Shown here: positions 7,680 through 16,486 of the stretch, piece after piece
Numbering within the stretch: position 1 is the first letter of the stretch
Layout: every line of letters begins with the position of its first letter
NCBI GenBank assembly: GCA_052400685.1
Contig: JBQTGJ010000002.1
Reading direction: 5' to 3' (one strand)
From: CAZHHH01 sp052400685
GTDB lineage: Bacteria > Bacteroidota > Bacteroidia > Bacteroidales > Marinilabiliaceae
Length of the DNA stretch: 64,000 nt
Notes under the pieces: model-generated
What the model was told of the DNA's origin: nothing
Seen by the model: only the letters and a program-made list of their open reading frames with translations
The model's database searches: none
Translations under genes and position numbers: made by a program

Positions 7680-8071
7680 TCATTTCAAGTATTTAGGGCT
7701 TGTCTGAAATCTTTAATGGCAGATGGAAGGCTTCAATTCTGAGGCTTTCTTATCAAACCCGGGGATTTTCTTACTGACCCTGATTTTACGTAAAAAATTC
7801 GCATGCCCAATTTCTTCGTGATTGTCTGGTTCAAAAAATGCGACTTAACCAATACAAATAACCATTTTGCAAGCACACCTAATGCAAAAATTAAGCTTAA
7901 CAGACAAACCCGAATAAGCAACCTGCTGAAAACGAACTCACAAAACAACTTTCCGACTCTTTAAACCGATGTCATCGGTAAAACCCGCTTTCGTTTATTT
8001 AAAAAGGATTAAAAAATCTTTTATTAGTTCAACACCGCAAAGAACTTCTCTCTAAGTTTAATTAATCTAAA
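7680..8071. other. Intergenic region glgB-sufB, upstream half
   Basis: No gene that I can support. A 71-codon minus-strand frame at 7733-7948 encodes a hydrophobic stretch then basic residues, but has no promoter box, no recognisable homology and no neighbour on its strand. No clear terminator for glgB was found. Confidence 0.4.
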
Positions 8072-8079
8072 TAGTTTTG
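8072..8079 (+). promoter_or_regulatory. Bacteroidota -7 box for the suf operon
   Basis: TAGTTTTG, a perfect TAnnTTTG, about 230 bases upstream of the preferred sufB start. The -33 match is weak. It would place the structured segment 8104-8214 inside the mRNA leader. Confidence 0.45.
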
Positions 8080-8103
8080 TAATTTTATCCCCCAAAATTT
8101 TCA

Positions 8104-8214
8104 TAGGCTGTTCACCCTAATGTGTTCAAAAGCACAAGCCTACCCTTAATAAAAAACAGCCTTTATAACCAAAAACTATATGGCCACCAAAAATGTAATA
8201 AAAACTGGGTGAAC
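8104..8214 (+). promoter_or_regulatory. Structured suf leader with competing pairings (candidate regulatory RNA)
   Basis: Within ~110 bases there are three complementary sets. TAGGCT (8104-8109) pairs with AGCCTA (8137-8142), enclosing TGTG/CACA (8121-8124 / 8133-8136). AGGCTGTT (8105-8112) pairs with AACAGCCT (8155-8162). GTTCACCC (8110-8117) pairs with GGGTGAAC (8207-8214). The second set overlaps both others, so they cannot all form at once. No known riboswitch consensus was recognised. Function is inferred from position upstream of the Fe-S assembly operon. Confidence 0.45.
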
Positions 8215-8305
8215 CCTTTATAAAAAGCATTGTTTAAATGACAGTTAACGTGAATGGATAAGTCACAGAGCATTTGTCTTTATGACTAAAACAGAGAGAT
8301 CTATT

Positions 8306-9754
8306 ATGGCAACAGAACAAGATAAATTATTGGAAGAAGTAACAGGTCGCGAATATCAGTATGGGTTTTCAAGTGATATCGAGATGGACATGTTACCGAA
8401 AGGCCTCAACGAGGATGTTATCCGATTTATTTCTGAGACAAAAAAAGAACCTGAATTTATGCTTAAGTTTCGTTTAGAAGCTTATCGTAATTGGCTCACG
8501 ATGAAAAAACCCGAATGGGGACATCTAAATATTCCTCCCATTGATTTTCAGGATATCATCTTTTATGCTGCGCCAAAAAAGAAGCCGCAATTAAACAGTA
8601 TGGACGAGGTAGACCCGGAATTAAGAGCCACCTTCGATAAATTAGGCATCCCGTTGGACGAACAAAAAATTTTATCGGGCGTAGCTGTTGATGCCATCAT
8701 CGACAGTGTATCTGTAAAGACCACCTTCCGTGAGACACTGGCTGAAAGGGGCATTATATTTTGCAGTATTTCCGAAGCCATTCAAAAATACCCCGATCTG
8801 ATAAAAGAACATCTGGGTTCGGTGGTTCCGCCTGCCGACAATTATTTTGCGGCACTTAATTCTGCCGTATTCAGCGACGGCTCATTCGTATATATTCCAA
8901 AAGGTGTTAGGTGTCCCATGGAATTGTCGTCTTACTTTCGCATCAATGCCCAAAACACAGGTCAATTTGAAAGGACCCTGATTGTTGCCGAAGAAGACAG
9001 CTACGTAAGTTATCTGGAAGGATGTACAGCTCCCATGCGTGATGAAAACCAATTGCATGCTGCAGTTGTTGAGATTGTTACACTACAGCGCGCCGAAGTA
9101 AAATACTCAACCGTTCAGAATTGGTATCCGGGGGATAAAAATGGAAAGGGTGGAATTTTCAATTTCGTAACCAAACGGGGAATTTGCAAAGGCGACTATT
9201 CTAAAATATCGTGGACACAGGTTGAAACAGGATCTGCCATCACCTGGAAATACCCGAGTTGCGTGCTCATGGGTGACCATTCGGTGGGAGAATTTTATTC
9301 GGTAGCACTGACCAACAATTACCAGCAAGCCGATACCGGTTCAAAGATGATTCATCTGGGTAAAAACACCCGTAGCCTCATTGTATCCAAAGGGATATCG
9401 GCCGGGAAAAGCCAAAACAGCTATCGCGGTTTGGTCAAAGTAGGGAAACGCGCCCAAAATGCACGTAATTTCTCACAGTGCGATTCGCTGCTTTTAGGCG
9501 ATAAATGTGGTGCACATACGTTCCCTTATCTCGAAATAAACAACAGCACGGCCAAAGTAGAACATGAAGCCACGACCTCGAAAATTGGCGAAGACCAGAT
9601 TTTTTATTGCAATCAACGTGGCATATCCACCGAAGATGCCGTGGGCTTAATAGTAAATGGCTACGTTAAAGAAGTCATTAACAAACTACCGATGGAATTT
9701 GCCGTTGAAGCCCAGAAACTACTGGCCATCAGCCTCGAAGGCAGTGTGGGATAG
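8306..9754 (+). CDS. sufB: Fe-S cluster assembly scaffold SufB
   Basis: A 482-residue SufB, the central scaffold subunit of the cytosolic SufBCD complex on which [4Fe-4S] clusters are built. The C-terminal beta-helix shows the family landmarks: NSAVFSDGSFVYIPKGVRCP, YLEGCTAPMRDENQLHAAVVE, YSTVQNWYPGD, and near the end CDSLLLGDKCGAHTFPY with KVEHEATTSKIGEDQIFYC. Conserved Cys and the KVEHEA Glu/His positions proposed for cluster handover are present. The in-frame ATG at 8282 would add 8 residues; 8306 (MATEQDKL) is preferred because an AGAGAG stretch precedes it and it fits family N-termini. It is first in the suf operon. Confidence 0.97.
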   Translation: MATEQDKLLEEVTGREYQYGFSSDIEMDMLPKGLNEDVIRFISETKKEPEFMLKFRLEAYRNWLTMKKPEWGHLNIPPIDFQDIIFYAAPKKKPQLNSMDEVDPELRATFDKLGIPLDEQKILSGVAVDAIIDSVSVKTTFRETLAERGIIFCSISEAIQKYPDLIKEHLGSVVPPADNYFAALNSAVFSDGSFVYIPKGVRCPMELSSYFRINAQNTGQFERTLIVAEEDSYVSYLEGCTAPMRDENQLHAAVVEIVTLQRAEVKYSTVQNWYPGDKNGKGGIFNFVTKRGICKGDYSKISWTQVETGSAITWKYPSCVLMGDHSVGEFYSVALTNNYQQADTGSKMIHLGKNTRSLIVSKGISAGKSQNSYRGLVKVGKRAQNARNFSQCDSLLLGDKCGAHTFPYLEINNSTAKVEHEATTSKIGEDQIFYCNQRGISTEDAVGLIVNGYVKEVINKLPMEFAVEAQKLLAISLEGSVG

Positions 9755-9781
9755 CTCAATAATTAAACATTTTACAACATA

Positions 9782-9801
9782 ACGCTTCGTTGTAGAAGCG
9801 T
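9782..9801 (+). other. Small hairpin in the sufB-sufC gap
   Basis: ACGCTTC (9782-9788) and GAAGCGT (9795-9801) form a 7-bp perfect stem around a 6-base loop, 17-20 bases before the sufC start codons. There is no T-tract, so it is not a terminator. It may affect mRNA processing or sufC translation. Confidence 0.4.
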
Positions 9802-9820
9802 GCAATACAATAGCACAATG

Positions 9821-10573
9821 ATGTTAAAGATTCGAAATTTACACGCTAAAATAGATGACAAGGAGATACTAAGAGGTATCAACCTGGATGTTAAACCAGG
9901 TGAAATTCACGCTATTATGGGCCCAAATGGCTCCGGAAAAAGTACTTTGGCCGCCGTACTTACCGGTAACGAAACATTTAATGTAAGCGAAGGCACCGCC
10001 ATATTTAACGACAAAGACCTGTTAGATATGACTCCCGAAGACAGGGCGCGTGAAGGATTATTTCTGAGTTTTCAATATCCGGTAGAAATCCCCGGTGTTA
10101 GCATGACCAACTTTCTGCGTACCTCACTCAACGAAATACGGAAATACCGGAAACAAGACCCAATGTCGGCCAGCGAATTCCTGAAATTAATGCGGGATAA
10201 AAAGAAATTGGTTGAGATTGATTCCGATTTAACCAACCGTGCCGTAAACGAAGGCTTTTCAGGTGGTGAGAAAAAGAAAAATGAAATCTTCCAGATGGCC
10301 ATGCTGGAACCTAAACTTTCGATCCTCGACGAAACCGACTCAGGGTTGGACATTGATGCCCTGCGCGTAGTTGCCAATGGCGTTAATAAATTAAAAAACA
10401 AAGACAACGCAACAATAGTCATCACCCATTACCAGCGTTTGTTAGATTACATCGTTCCCGATCACGTTCATGTACTTTACAAGGGACGCATCGTTAAATC
10501 GGCCGGCAAGGAACTAGCCAAAGAACTGGAAGAAAAGGGATACGACTGGATAAAAAAAGAGTTTGGAGAGTAA
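9821..10573 (+). CDS. sufC: Fe-S cluster assembly ATPase SufC
   Basis: A 250-residue ABC-type ATPase that powers the SufBCD scaffold. Motifs in order are Walker A GPNGSGKST, the Q-loop in FLSFQYPVEIPG, the signature SGGEKKKNE (SufC-specific form of LSGGQ), Walker B LSILDETDSGLDIDA, and the H-loop TIVITHYQRLL. The substrate is another Suf subunit, not a membrane transporter; no membrane domain is present. In-frame ATGs at 9800, 9818 and 9821 are possible. MLKIRNLHA at 9821 matches usual family starts, and the ATG at 9800 overlaps a hairpin arm. Four bases separate its stop from sufD. Confidence 0.97.
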   Translation: MLKIRNLHAKIDDKEILRGINLDVKPGEIHAIMGPNGSGKSTLAAVLTGNETFNVSEGTAIFNDKDLLDMTPEDRAREGLFLSFQYPVEIPGVSMTNFLRTSLNEIRKYRKQDPMSASEFLKLMRDKKKLVEIDSDLTNRAVNEGFSGGEKKKNEIFQMAMLEPKLSILDETDSGLDIDALRVVANGVNKLKNKDNATIVITHYQRLLDYIVPDHVHVLYKGRIVKSAGKELAKELEEKGYDWIKKEFGE

Positions 10574-10577
10574 CACT

Positions 10578-11963
10578 ATGAAATTATTACAACAAGATAC
10601 CATCTCTTACAATGACCTGTTTGTTAAAAACAGGGCTGTTATTGAAGAGGGCGCCTCTCCTGTAGTCAATGCGGCACGGGTTAAAGCACAGGAAACATTC
10701 GAAAAAACAGGCATCCCGTCATCCAAAGTGGAAGCCTATAAATATACCAACCTCCAGCCCTTTTTCAACCGCAAATACACCATGAGTTTCGAAGGGTCGG
10801 GTTTCACCGGTAAAGTTGAAGATATCTTTACCTGCAATCTCGACACGCTAACAGCTCATACCATTTCGCTGGTTAATGGGAAATATGTCTCTTTCAAAGC
10901 GGCAGGAGACTTGCCCGAAGGGGTCGTCGTTGGAAGCTTTTCGCAACTTTCGTTGAAATATCCGGAGTTGATGAAAAAATATTACGCCAAAATAGCACCG
11001 GTCGAAAATGATGCATTGGTGGCCCTCAACACCATGTTGGCCCAGGATGGGGTTTTTGTCTATGTGCCGAAAAACGCCATTGTTGAAAAACCCTTTCAAG
11101 TGGTAAACATACTGATGGGAGATGACGACAGGATGGTTAACCAACGTAACTTTATAATGATAGAAGAAAATGCGCAGGCCCGGGTACTTCTTTGTGACCA
11201 TGCTTTAACCCCTAAACGTTTTCTGGTAAATACCGTTACCGAAGCACAGGTTGATGCAGCCGGCCATCTCATTGTCACCAACCTGGAAAATCACCACAAC
11301 GGCGTGGTTCAGGTAGGTGGTTACTTCTTCAATCAGGAAGAAAAATCAATATTGTTTGCCAATTATTTCACCCTAAATGCAGGCGTGGCCCGCAATAATA
11401 TAAATGTTCGTCTGGGCGGCGAAAGAGCTGAATGTCATGTCTCCGGACTTTATCTTCTCGACAAAAATCAACATGTCGATAACTTCTCATTCATTGATCA
11501 CGCCGTTCCAAACTGCGAAAGCAATGAATTGTTTAAAGGCGTGATGGACGACATGAGCACAGGCTCATTTACCGGCCGTATTATGGTACGTCCGGATGCT
11601 CAAAAAACCAATGCCTATCAGTCAAACAACAATCTTTTATTGACCGAAGATGCCCGCATAAATACCCGTCCACAGCTGGAAATATACGCCGATGATGTAA
11701 AATGCAGCCATGGCGCCACTGTTGGTCAACTCGACGAGGAAGCTCTGTTTTATTTACGCGCAAGAGGTATTGGCAAAGAGGAGGCCTATATATTGTTGAT
11801 GTATGCTTTTGCTTACGAAGTGATAGAAAAAATATCAATTCCGGAGTTAAAAAAGCGCATCACCGATCTGGTTGAAAAACGTTTCCGCCATGAACTAGAC
11901 AAATGCGACTCGTGTATCATATGCGAAAACAAAGGATCCAAGAGTTTTTTGTTGGCCAACTAA
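10578..11963 (+). CDS. sufD: Fe-S cluster assembly protein SufD
   Basis: A 461-residue SufD, the partner of SufB in the SufBC2D complex. The N-terminal helical part contains GIPSSKVEAYKYTNLQPFF, a standard SufD landmark. The beta-helix has GVFVYVPKNAIVEKP and ARVLLCDHAL, and the C-terminal core has FTGRIMVRPDAQKTNAYQSN with KCSHGATVGQLDEEALFYLR, where the His of KCSHGAT is the conserved SufD histidine. An in-frame ATG 15 bases earlier overlaps sufC and is less likely. The C-terminus has extra cysteines (DKCDSCIICENKG) whose role is unclear. It lies between sufC (4-base gap) and sufS (63 bases). Confidence 0.96.
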   Translation: MKLLQQDTISYNDLFVKNRAVIEEGASPVVNAARVKAQETFEKTGIPSSKVEAYKYTNLQPFFNRKYTMSFEGSGFTGKVEDIFTCNLDTLTAHTISLVNGKYVSFKAAGDLPEGVVVGSFSQLSLKYPELMKKYYAKIAPVENDALVALNTMLAQDGVFVYVPKNAIVEKPFQVVNILMGDDDRMVNQRNFIMIEENAQARVLLCDHALTPKRFLVNTVTEAQVDAAGHLIVTNLENHHNGVVQVGGYFFNQEEKSILFANYFTLNAGVARNNINVRLGGERAECHVSGLYLLDKNQHVDNFSFIDHAVPNCESNELFKGVMDDMSTGSFTGRIMVRPDAQKTNAYQSNNNLLLTEDARINTRPQLEIYADDVKCSHGATVGQLDEEALFYLRARGIGKEEAYILLMYAFAYEVIEKISIPELKKRITDLVEKRFRHELDKCDSCIICENKGSKSFLLAN

Positions 11964-12026
11964 AAACCCGAAGCGTGTCTGCAGTCGATAGAAATCACCC
12001 TCATCGGCTGAAAAATTTTACAGCAA

Positions 12027-13247
12027 ATGAGCTACCCCATAGAAACAATACGTAAAGATTTTCCAATATTAAGCCGCTCGGTTAACGGGCGGCCTTTGGT
12101 TTATTTAGACAATGCTGCTACCACCCAAACTCCAACACAGGTAGTGGAAGCCATGAATGATGTCTATTATAATTACAACAGCAATATACATAGGGGTGTA
12201 CACACTCTTAGTAACATTTGTACCGAAGCGTTTGAGAACGCACGAACAAAAGTGGCTTCGTTTATCCATGCCGAAAAAACAGAAGAGATAATTTTCACCC
12301 ATGGATCCACTGACTCGGTCAACATCATTGCTGAGTCGTTTGGGGCTACTTTCCTGAACGCAGGGGATGAAATACTGGTATCGGGGATGGAGCATCATTC
12401 CAATATTGTGCCCTGGCAAATCCTTCAAGACAGACACCAGATAGTCCTCAAAGTCATTCCCATTTTGGATGACGGGTCACTCAACATGAGCGAATTTAGG
12501 AAGTTGCTCACCCCAAAAGTAAAACTGATAGCCATCACCCACATTAGTAACGTATTAGGGACGATCAATCCTGTGGAAAGCATCATTGCAGCCGCCCATC
12601 AAAAAGACATACCTGTGATGGTCGACGGGGCTCAGGCTATTCAGCACCTGACAATTGATGTTCAACAACTGGACTGTGATTTTTATGTCTTCTCAGGACA
12701 TAAAATATATGGCCCCACCGGGATTGGAGTACTATACGGAAAAAGCAAATGGCTGAACAAGATGCAACCAATTCATGGTGGTGGCGAAATGATTAAAAAA
12801 GTAACATTCGAAAAAACAACGTACAATGACTTACCCTATAAATTTGAGCCTGGCACGCCAAACTACGTTGCTGCCATAGGATTAGGAGCGGCCATTGATT
12901 ATATACAAAAAATTGGGAATCAACAAATTCAAGCCCACGAGGAAGATGTTTTTAACTATGCCAAAGAAAAATTAGCATCCATTGAAGATCTGATATTTTA
13001 TGGTACAGCAACGCATCACACCAGCCTCATCTCATTTTTACTAAAAGGAATTCACCCGTTTGATACCGGCACCTTGCTCGACAAAATGGGTATCGCAGTT
13101 CGCACAGGACATCACTGTGCAGAACCGCTCATGGATCATTTTCAAATACCTGGAACAGTGAGAGCTTCATTTGCAATGTACAACACGCGAGAGGAAATTG
13201 ACGCACTTCATGCAGGTCTGCTTAAAGTAAAACAGCTCTTTGGCTAA
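12027..13247 (+). CDS. sufS: Cysteine desulfurase SufS
   Basis: A 406-residue PLP enzyme of the type II (SufS/CsdA) cysteine desulfurases, which removes sulfur from L-cysteine and passes it to SufE. It shows DFPIL...YLDNAATTQ near the N-terminus, the THGSTDSVN motif, MEHHSNIVPW, DGAQAIQH, the PLP-binding lysine in FSGHKIYGPTGIG (about K226), and the catalytic cysteine in RTGHHCAEPLM (about C364, in the short type II loop). Length is normal. It follows sufD by 63 bases with no terminator and precedes sufE by 118 bases. Confidence 0.97.
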   Translation: MSYPIETIRKDFPILSRSVNGRPLVYLDNAATTQTPTQVVEAMNDVYYNYNSNIHRGVHTLSNICTEAFENARTKVASFIHAEKTEEIIFTHGSTDSVNIIAESFGATFLNAGDEILVSGMEHHSNIVPWQILQDRHQIVLKVIPILDDGSLNMSEFRKLLTPKVKLIAITHISNVLGTINPVESIIAAAHQKDIPVMVDGAQAIQHLTIDVQQLDCDFYVFSGHKIYGPTGIGVLYGKSKWLNKMQPIHGGGEMIKKVTFEKTTYNDLPYKFEPGTPNYVAAIGLGAAIDYIQKIGNQQIQAHEEDVFNYAKEKLASIEDLIFYGTATHHTSLISFLLKGIHPFDTGTLLDKMGIAVRTGHHCAEPLMDHFQIPGTVRASFAMYNTREEIDALHAGLLKVKQLFG

Positions 13248-13365
13248 GCCCTCGAAATTGAAAAACAGTAACACTTTCATTACAAACAAACTTCAAACAC
13301 TCATAAGTTCAACGATAAAAAAAGCAAACCCGACCGTTATCGGAGACAAAATCAAATCATTAAAA

Positions 13366-13788
13366 ATGACCATTAATCAAGTACAAGACGAAATCATTGA
13401 AGAATTTTCATTTATTGAAGATTGGATGGATAAATATTCGCTGCTAATTGAAGCTGGCAACGAATTAAACAATTTTACGGAAGAACACCGAAAGGAACAG
13501 AATCTCATAGAAGGATGCCAGTCAAAAGTATGGATTTACGCCTGGCTGGAAGGCGACAAAATCCGGTTCATTGCCGACAGCGATGCCATCATTGTAAAAG
13601 GCATTGTTTCACTTCTGTTACGGGTGGTTGATAATCGTACGCCGGATGAAATTCTGAATAACGAACTTTACTTCGTCGAAAAAATTGGGCTGAAAGAACA
13701 TCTGTCTCCTACCCGATCCAACGGACTGGTAGCCATGATGAAACAAATTCGTATTTACGCTGTTGCCTTTAAAAGTAAATTGGGATAA
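13366..13788 (+). CDS. sufE: Sulfur acceptor SufE
   Basis: A 140-residue SufE that accepts persulfide sulfur from SufS and stimulates it. Landmarks are QDEIIEEFSFIEDWMDKYSLLIEAG, the acceptor cysteine in LIEGCQSKVWI (about C51), and FIADSDAIIVKGIVSLLL. The open frame extends 42 codons upstream to 13240, overlapping sufS. The start at 13366 (MTINQVQDEIIEEF) is chosen because it matches family N-termini and follows an A-rich stretch. If the long form were used, the extra segment would be a basic extension without homology that I recognise. It is followed by the DUF59 gene after about 96 bases. Confidence 0.93.
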   Translation: MTINQVQDEIIEEFSFIEDWMDKYSLLIEAGNELNNFTEEHRKEQNLIEGCQSKVWIYAWLEGDKIRFIADSDAIIVKGIVSLLLRVVDNRTPDEILNNELYFVEKIGLKEHLSPTRSNGLVAMMKQIRIYAVAFKSKLG

Positions 13789-13884
13789 ACAAATGACAGA
13801 CTTTTAGACAAAGGCGTCGAGATCATTACACAGCCCTAAAAAACAGTTCCTTTTAGTCTAACATCTAAAATATCTTTCATAAAA

Positions 13885-14202
13885 ATGGACAACAACATTC
13901 TTAATATGGAAATGGATGTTATAAACGCACTTAAAACCGTTTATGACCCCGAAATACCAGTAAATATATACGACTTGGGTCTCATTTACGAAGTAGATGT
14001 AGAAGAAGACGGACGGGTACGGATACTGATGACACTAACGTCACCCAACTGCCCGGTGGCTGAATCATTACCACAGGAAGTTCACGACACTGTATCTGAC
14101 TTACCCGGCATTACAAATGTTGAGGTAAATATGACCTTCGACCCGCCATGGGATCGCGATATGCTTTCAGACGAGGCCTTGCTTGAACTGGGATTACTGT
14201 AA
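13885..14202 (+). CDS. sufT: MIP18/DUF59 (SufT-like) Fe-S maturation factor
   Basis: A 105-residue MIP18 family protein of the SufT/PaaD group, linked to Fe-S cluster maturation of target proteins. It shows ALKTVYDPEIPVNIYDLGLIY, MTLTSPNCPVAESLP (conserved cysteine in the TxPxCP motif) and VNMTFDPPWDRDMLS, all diagnostic. The domain fills the whole protein. A second ATG at codon 8 (13906) is possible. It is the last suf gene, 96 bases after sufE, and precedes queG. A symbol is given on family grounds; it is often unnamed in Bacteroidota. Confidence 0.9.
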   Translation: MDNNILNMEMDVINALKTVYDPEIPVNIYDLGLIYEVDVEEDGRVRILMTLTSPNCPVAESLPQEVHDTVSDLPGITNVEVNMTFDPPWDRDMLSDEALLELGLL

Positions 14203-14260
14203 AAAACGAGCACACCAAAAAAAATCAAGACTTAGTACTTACCCGAAAAAGCTTGTAAAA

Positions 14261-14294
14261 AATAAGAAAACTTCATTTTTGAAGCTTTCTTATT
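14261..14294 (+). terminator. Probable terminator hairpin after the suf operon
   Basis: AATAAGAAAACTTCA (14261-14275) and TGAAGCTTTCTTATT (14280-14294) pair with one mismatch around TTTT. The right arm is T-rich but no separate U-tract follows, so termination is plausible rather than certain. Confidence 0.5.
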
Positions 14295-14386
14295 TGAAAG
14301 CGAGAGCAACAAAAAAAATGGTATTTCCTTGCAGGATCGCAAAGAACAGTCCTCTGAAAATACGGTTCCCCAACAATTAATCAATC

Positions 14387-15334
14387 ATGCAACTGGTTAA
14401 AGAACATATTGCCCGACTAATAAAAGACGAAGCACTGCGTCTGGGCTTTGATGATATTGGTTTTTCACCGGCTGAAGAGTTAAGCGAGGAAAAAGCACAT
14501 CTTCAACAATGGCTCGATAACGGCTATCATGCTGGCATGCAATATATGAGTAACCATTTTGACAAACGTGTAAATCCATCAAAATTGGTTGAGGGCGCTA
14601 AATCGGTCATCACCGTACTAAAAAATTACTATCCAGACCACACAACACTCTCCCACCAGCCCCCAAAATTAGCCAAATATGCCTATGGTCAGGATTATCA
14701 TGAAGTAATACGCGCCAAATTATCAAGTCTCTTTAATTATATACAAGAAGAAATAGACCCGGAATTACAAGGCCGGTTTTTTGTTGATTCAGCACCACTT
14801 TTGGAGCGTTCGCTGGCTGTCAGGGCCGGTCTGGGCTGGATTGGCAAACACAGCCTGCTGATTAACCGCAAACTTGGTTCTTTCGTCTTCATCGGCGAGG
14901 TGGTAACAAACCTGGAATTACCATACGCCTCTCATCGTATGAATGATGCCTGTGGAGGCTGCTCCAGATGTATTGATGCCTGCCCGACGCAAGCCATATT
15001 ACCCGGTCGCACTGTCGATGCTAACCGCTGCATATCCTATCTCACCATCGAAAATAAAGACGCTATAATACCGGAGGAATTCCGCGAAAAAATGGATGGG
15101 TGGGCCTTTGGCTGCGACATCTGTCAGGATGTGTGCCCATGGAATAGGAAAGCACAACCAAACACAGAAAAAGCCTTCGCACCATCACCCCAATTAAAGG
15201 CCATGCAAGCATCTGACTGGCAAACCCTCACTCAGGAAAAATTTTCAAAAATTTTTAAAGGCTCCCCTGTAAAAAGAGCCAAACTCAGCGGTCTGCAACG
15301 AAACCTCGCTTTTGTTTTAAACAGAAACAAATAA
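14387..15334 (+). CDS. queG: Epoxyqueuosine reductase QueG
   Basis: A 315-residue iron-sulfur, cobalamin-dependent reductase for the last step of queuosine synthesis at tRNA position 34. The N-terminal domain has GFDDIGFSPAE and the family segment YAYGQDYHEVI, followed by FVDSAPLLERSLAVRAGLGWIGKH. Two [4Fe-4S] clusters are bound by CGGCSRCIDACP and CDICQDVCPW. The C-terminal HEAT-like extension found in longer QueG proteins is reduced, which is common. Being downstream of the SUF genes is functionally sensible but co-transcription is uncertain because of the hairpin at 14261-14294. Confidence 0.95.
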   Translation: MQLVKEHIARLIKDEALRLGFDDIGFSPAEELSEEKAHLQQWLDNGYHAGMQYMSNHFDKRVNPSKLVEGAKSVITVLKNYYPDHTTLSHQPPKLAKYAYGQDYHEVIRAKLSSLFNYIQEEIDPELQGRFFVDSAPLLERSLAVRAGLGWIGKHSLLINRKLGSFVFIGEVVTNLELPYASHRMNDACGGCSRCIDACPTQAILPGRTVDANRCISYLTIENKDAIIPEEFREKMDGWAFGCDICQDVCPWNRKAQPNTEKAFAPSPQLKAMQASDWQTLTQEKFSKIFKGSPVKRAKLSGLQRNLAFVLNRNK

Positions 15335-15426
15335 AAAGTAAAAAAAGAGACTCCAAACAACTATTCAACTGACAGCAAGACACTTCACTTAAACCAACAT
15401 TTTCTTTTCTTTTCCGGACAAAACAA

Positions 15427-15434
15427 TATCTTTG
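15427..15434 (+). promoter_or_regulatory. Bacteroidota -7 box before repeat copy E and the hydrolase gene
   Basis: TATCTTTG, a perfect TAnnTTTG, with a T-rich -33 region (CTTTTCTTTT). It would produce a leader of about 185 bases containing repeat copy E. Confidence 0.5.
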
Positions 15435-15437
15435 TAT

Positions 15438-15600
15438 ATAGTATTAACAAAAAAAATTAAGTGCTTGATGAAAAATGGGCAAATTCAAGGCTTGAAATTC
15501 AGGCCCTGGGAAGTCCGGAAAAATTAGGTTACTATGGTTAATGACCATTTTAAGGGCATGCATAACGCAAAAATTGAACTATTCCTACAAGCACTATATT
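15438..15600 (+). repeat. Dispersed intergenic repeat, copy E
   Basis: This plus-strand copy aligns over almost its full length with minus-strand copy A. Shared blocks are AGTATTAACAA, GTGCTTGATGAAAAATG, AAGTCCGGAAAAA, ACTATGG, AATGACCATTTTAAGG and GCATAACGCA. Its end (CCTACAAGCACTATATTAA) matches the end of copy B. Read in one frame it gives LDEKWANSRLE then a stop. A second frame gives MVNDHFKGMHNAKIELFLQ, so relative to copy A it is frameshifted with an insertion. It occupies most of the queG-hydrolase gap. Confidence 0.6.
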
Positions 15601-15624
15601 AAAATAAAATTACTAGTAACTAAA

Positions 15625-16476
15625 ATGGGTGTAAACCATCAAATATTTAATCTGGTTTCAGCAGACGGAACCGTTTTAAAAGGTAAATTCTGGAAAGCCA
15701 ACGGGTTTCCCACTGCTACCGTTTGTCTGGTTCATGGCGTAGGCGAACACTCAGACAGATATGACAGTTGGGCACGCAAATTTTGCGCGCAGGGAATTAT
15801 GGTTTACGCGCTCGATTATCGTGGACATGGAGAATCCGAAGGTGCACGCGGCGTGGTTAACAGTCTCAATGAATTGCACGATGACATCAACACTTTGGTA
15901 CGCCGTTGCAAACGCAATTGGTCCGAAATTCCCAATTTTATCTATGGCCACAGCATGGGCGGAAATCTGGTTCTAAGTTATCTGATAAAACGACGACATG
16001 ATTTTGACGGTGCCATAATCACATCACCCTGGCTGGAACTGGTAAAACCACCATCACCGTTAGTCCGAAAAATAGCAAGATGGCTCAATCATATCAGCCC
16101 ATCAATAACGTTCTCAACCGGCATCCGTTCCTCTCAAATGACCCACAGTTCAGATATACAGAAAGAAACAGACATTGACCCCTTAATGCACAGCCGAATA
16201 TCAGTACGTCTGTTTAACGAATTAATAAACAGCTCACAAAAATTAATGGCTTTCAAACAAAAAACAGAAATACCACTGTTACTACTTCACGGACTGGCCG
16301 ACCCAATCACCTCACCAGAGGCCACGCAGCAATTCGCCGAGTTTAATGCGCCTTTGGCCCGATTTGTTGGGTATCAGGGTGCCCTGCACGAATTACACCA
16401 CGAACCGGTTGCCGAATCGGTCTTTAATGAAATAGTTAAATTCATTGAGCAAATAAAAAACCAAAAACAAGCCTAA
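15625..16476 (+). CDS. Alpha/beta hydrolase, monoacylglycerol lipase-like
   Basis: A 283-residue serine hydrolase of the alpha/beta fold, closest in motif layout to lysophospholipase/monoacylglycerol lipase enzymes. It shows the oxyanion strand VCLVHGVGEHSDRY, then YALDYRGHGESEGARG, the nucleophile elbow GHSMGG, the catalytic Asp in LHGLADPITSPEA, and the catalytic His in ALHELHHEP near the end. No signal peptide, so cytoplasmic. The ATG at 15625 is chosen; an upstream in-frame ATG at 15541 lies inside repeat copy E and adds a basic non-homologous tail. The exact ester substrate is unknown. It precedes the GSCFA gene by 10 bases. Confidence 0.88.
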   Translation: MGVNHQIFNLVSADGTVLKGKFWKANGFPTATVCLVHGVGEHSDRYDSWARKFCAQGIMVYALDYRGHGESEGARGVVNSLNELHDDINTLVRRCKRNWSEIPNFIYGHSMGGNLVLSYLIKRRHDFDGAIITSPWLELVKPPSPLVRKIARWLNHISPSITFSTGIRSSQMTHSSDIQKETDIDPLMHSRISVRLFNELINSSQKLMAFKQKTEIPLLLLHGLADPITSPEATQQFAEFNAPLARFVGYQGALHELHHEPVAESVFNEIVKFIEQIKNQKQA

Positions 16477-16486
16477 TACTTAACGC

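Noticed and set aside
7733..7948. A 71-codon hydrophobic minus-strand ORF between glgB and sufB
   Set aside because: No promoter box, no recognisable homology and opposite to both neighbours.
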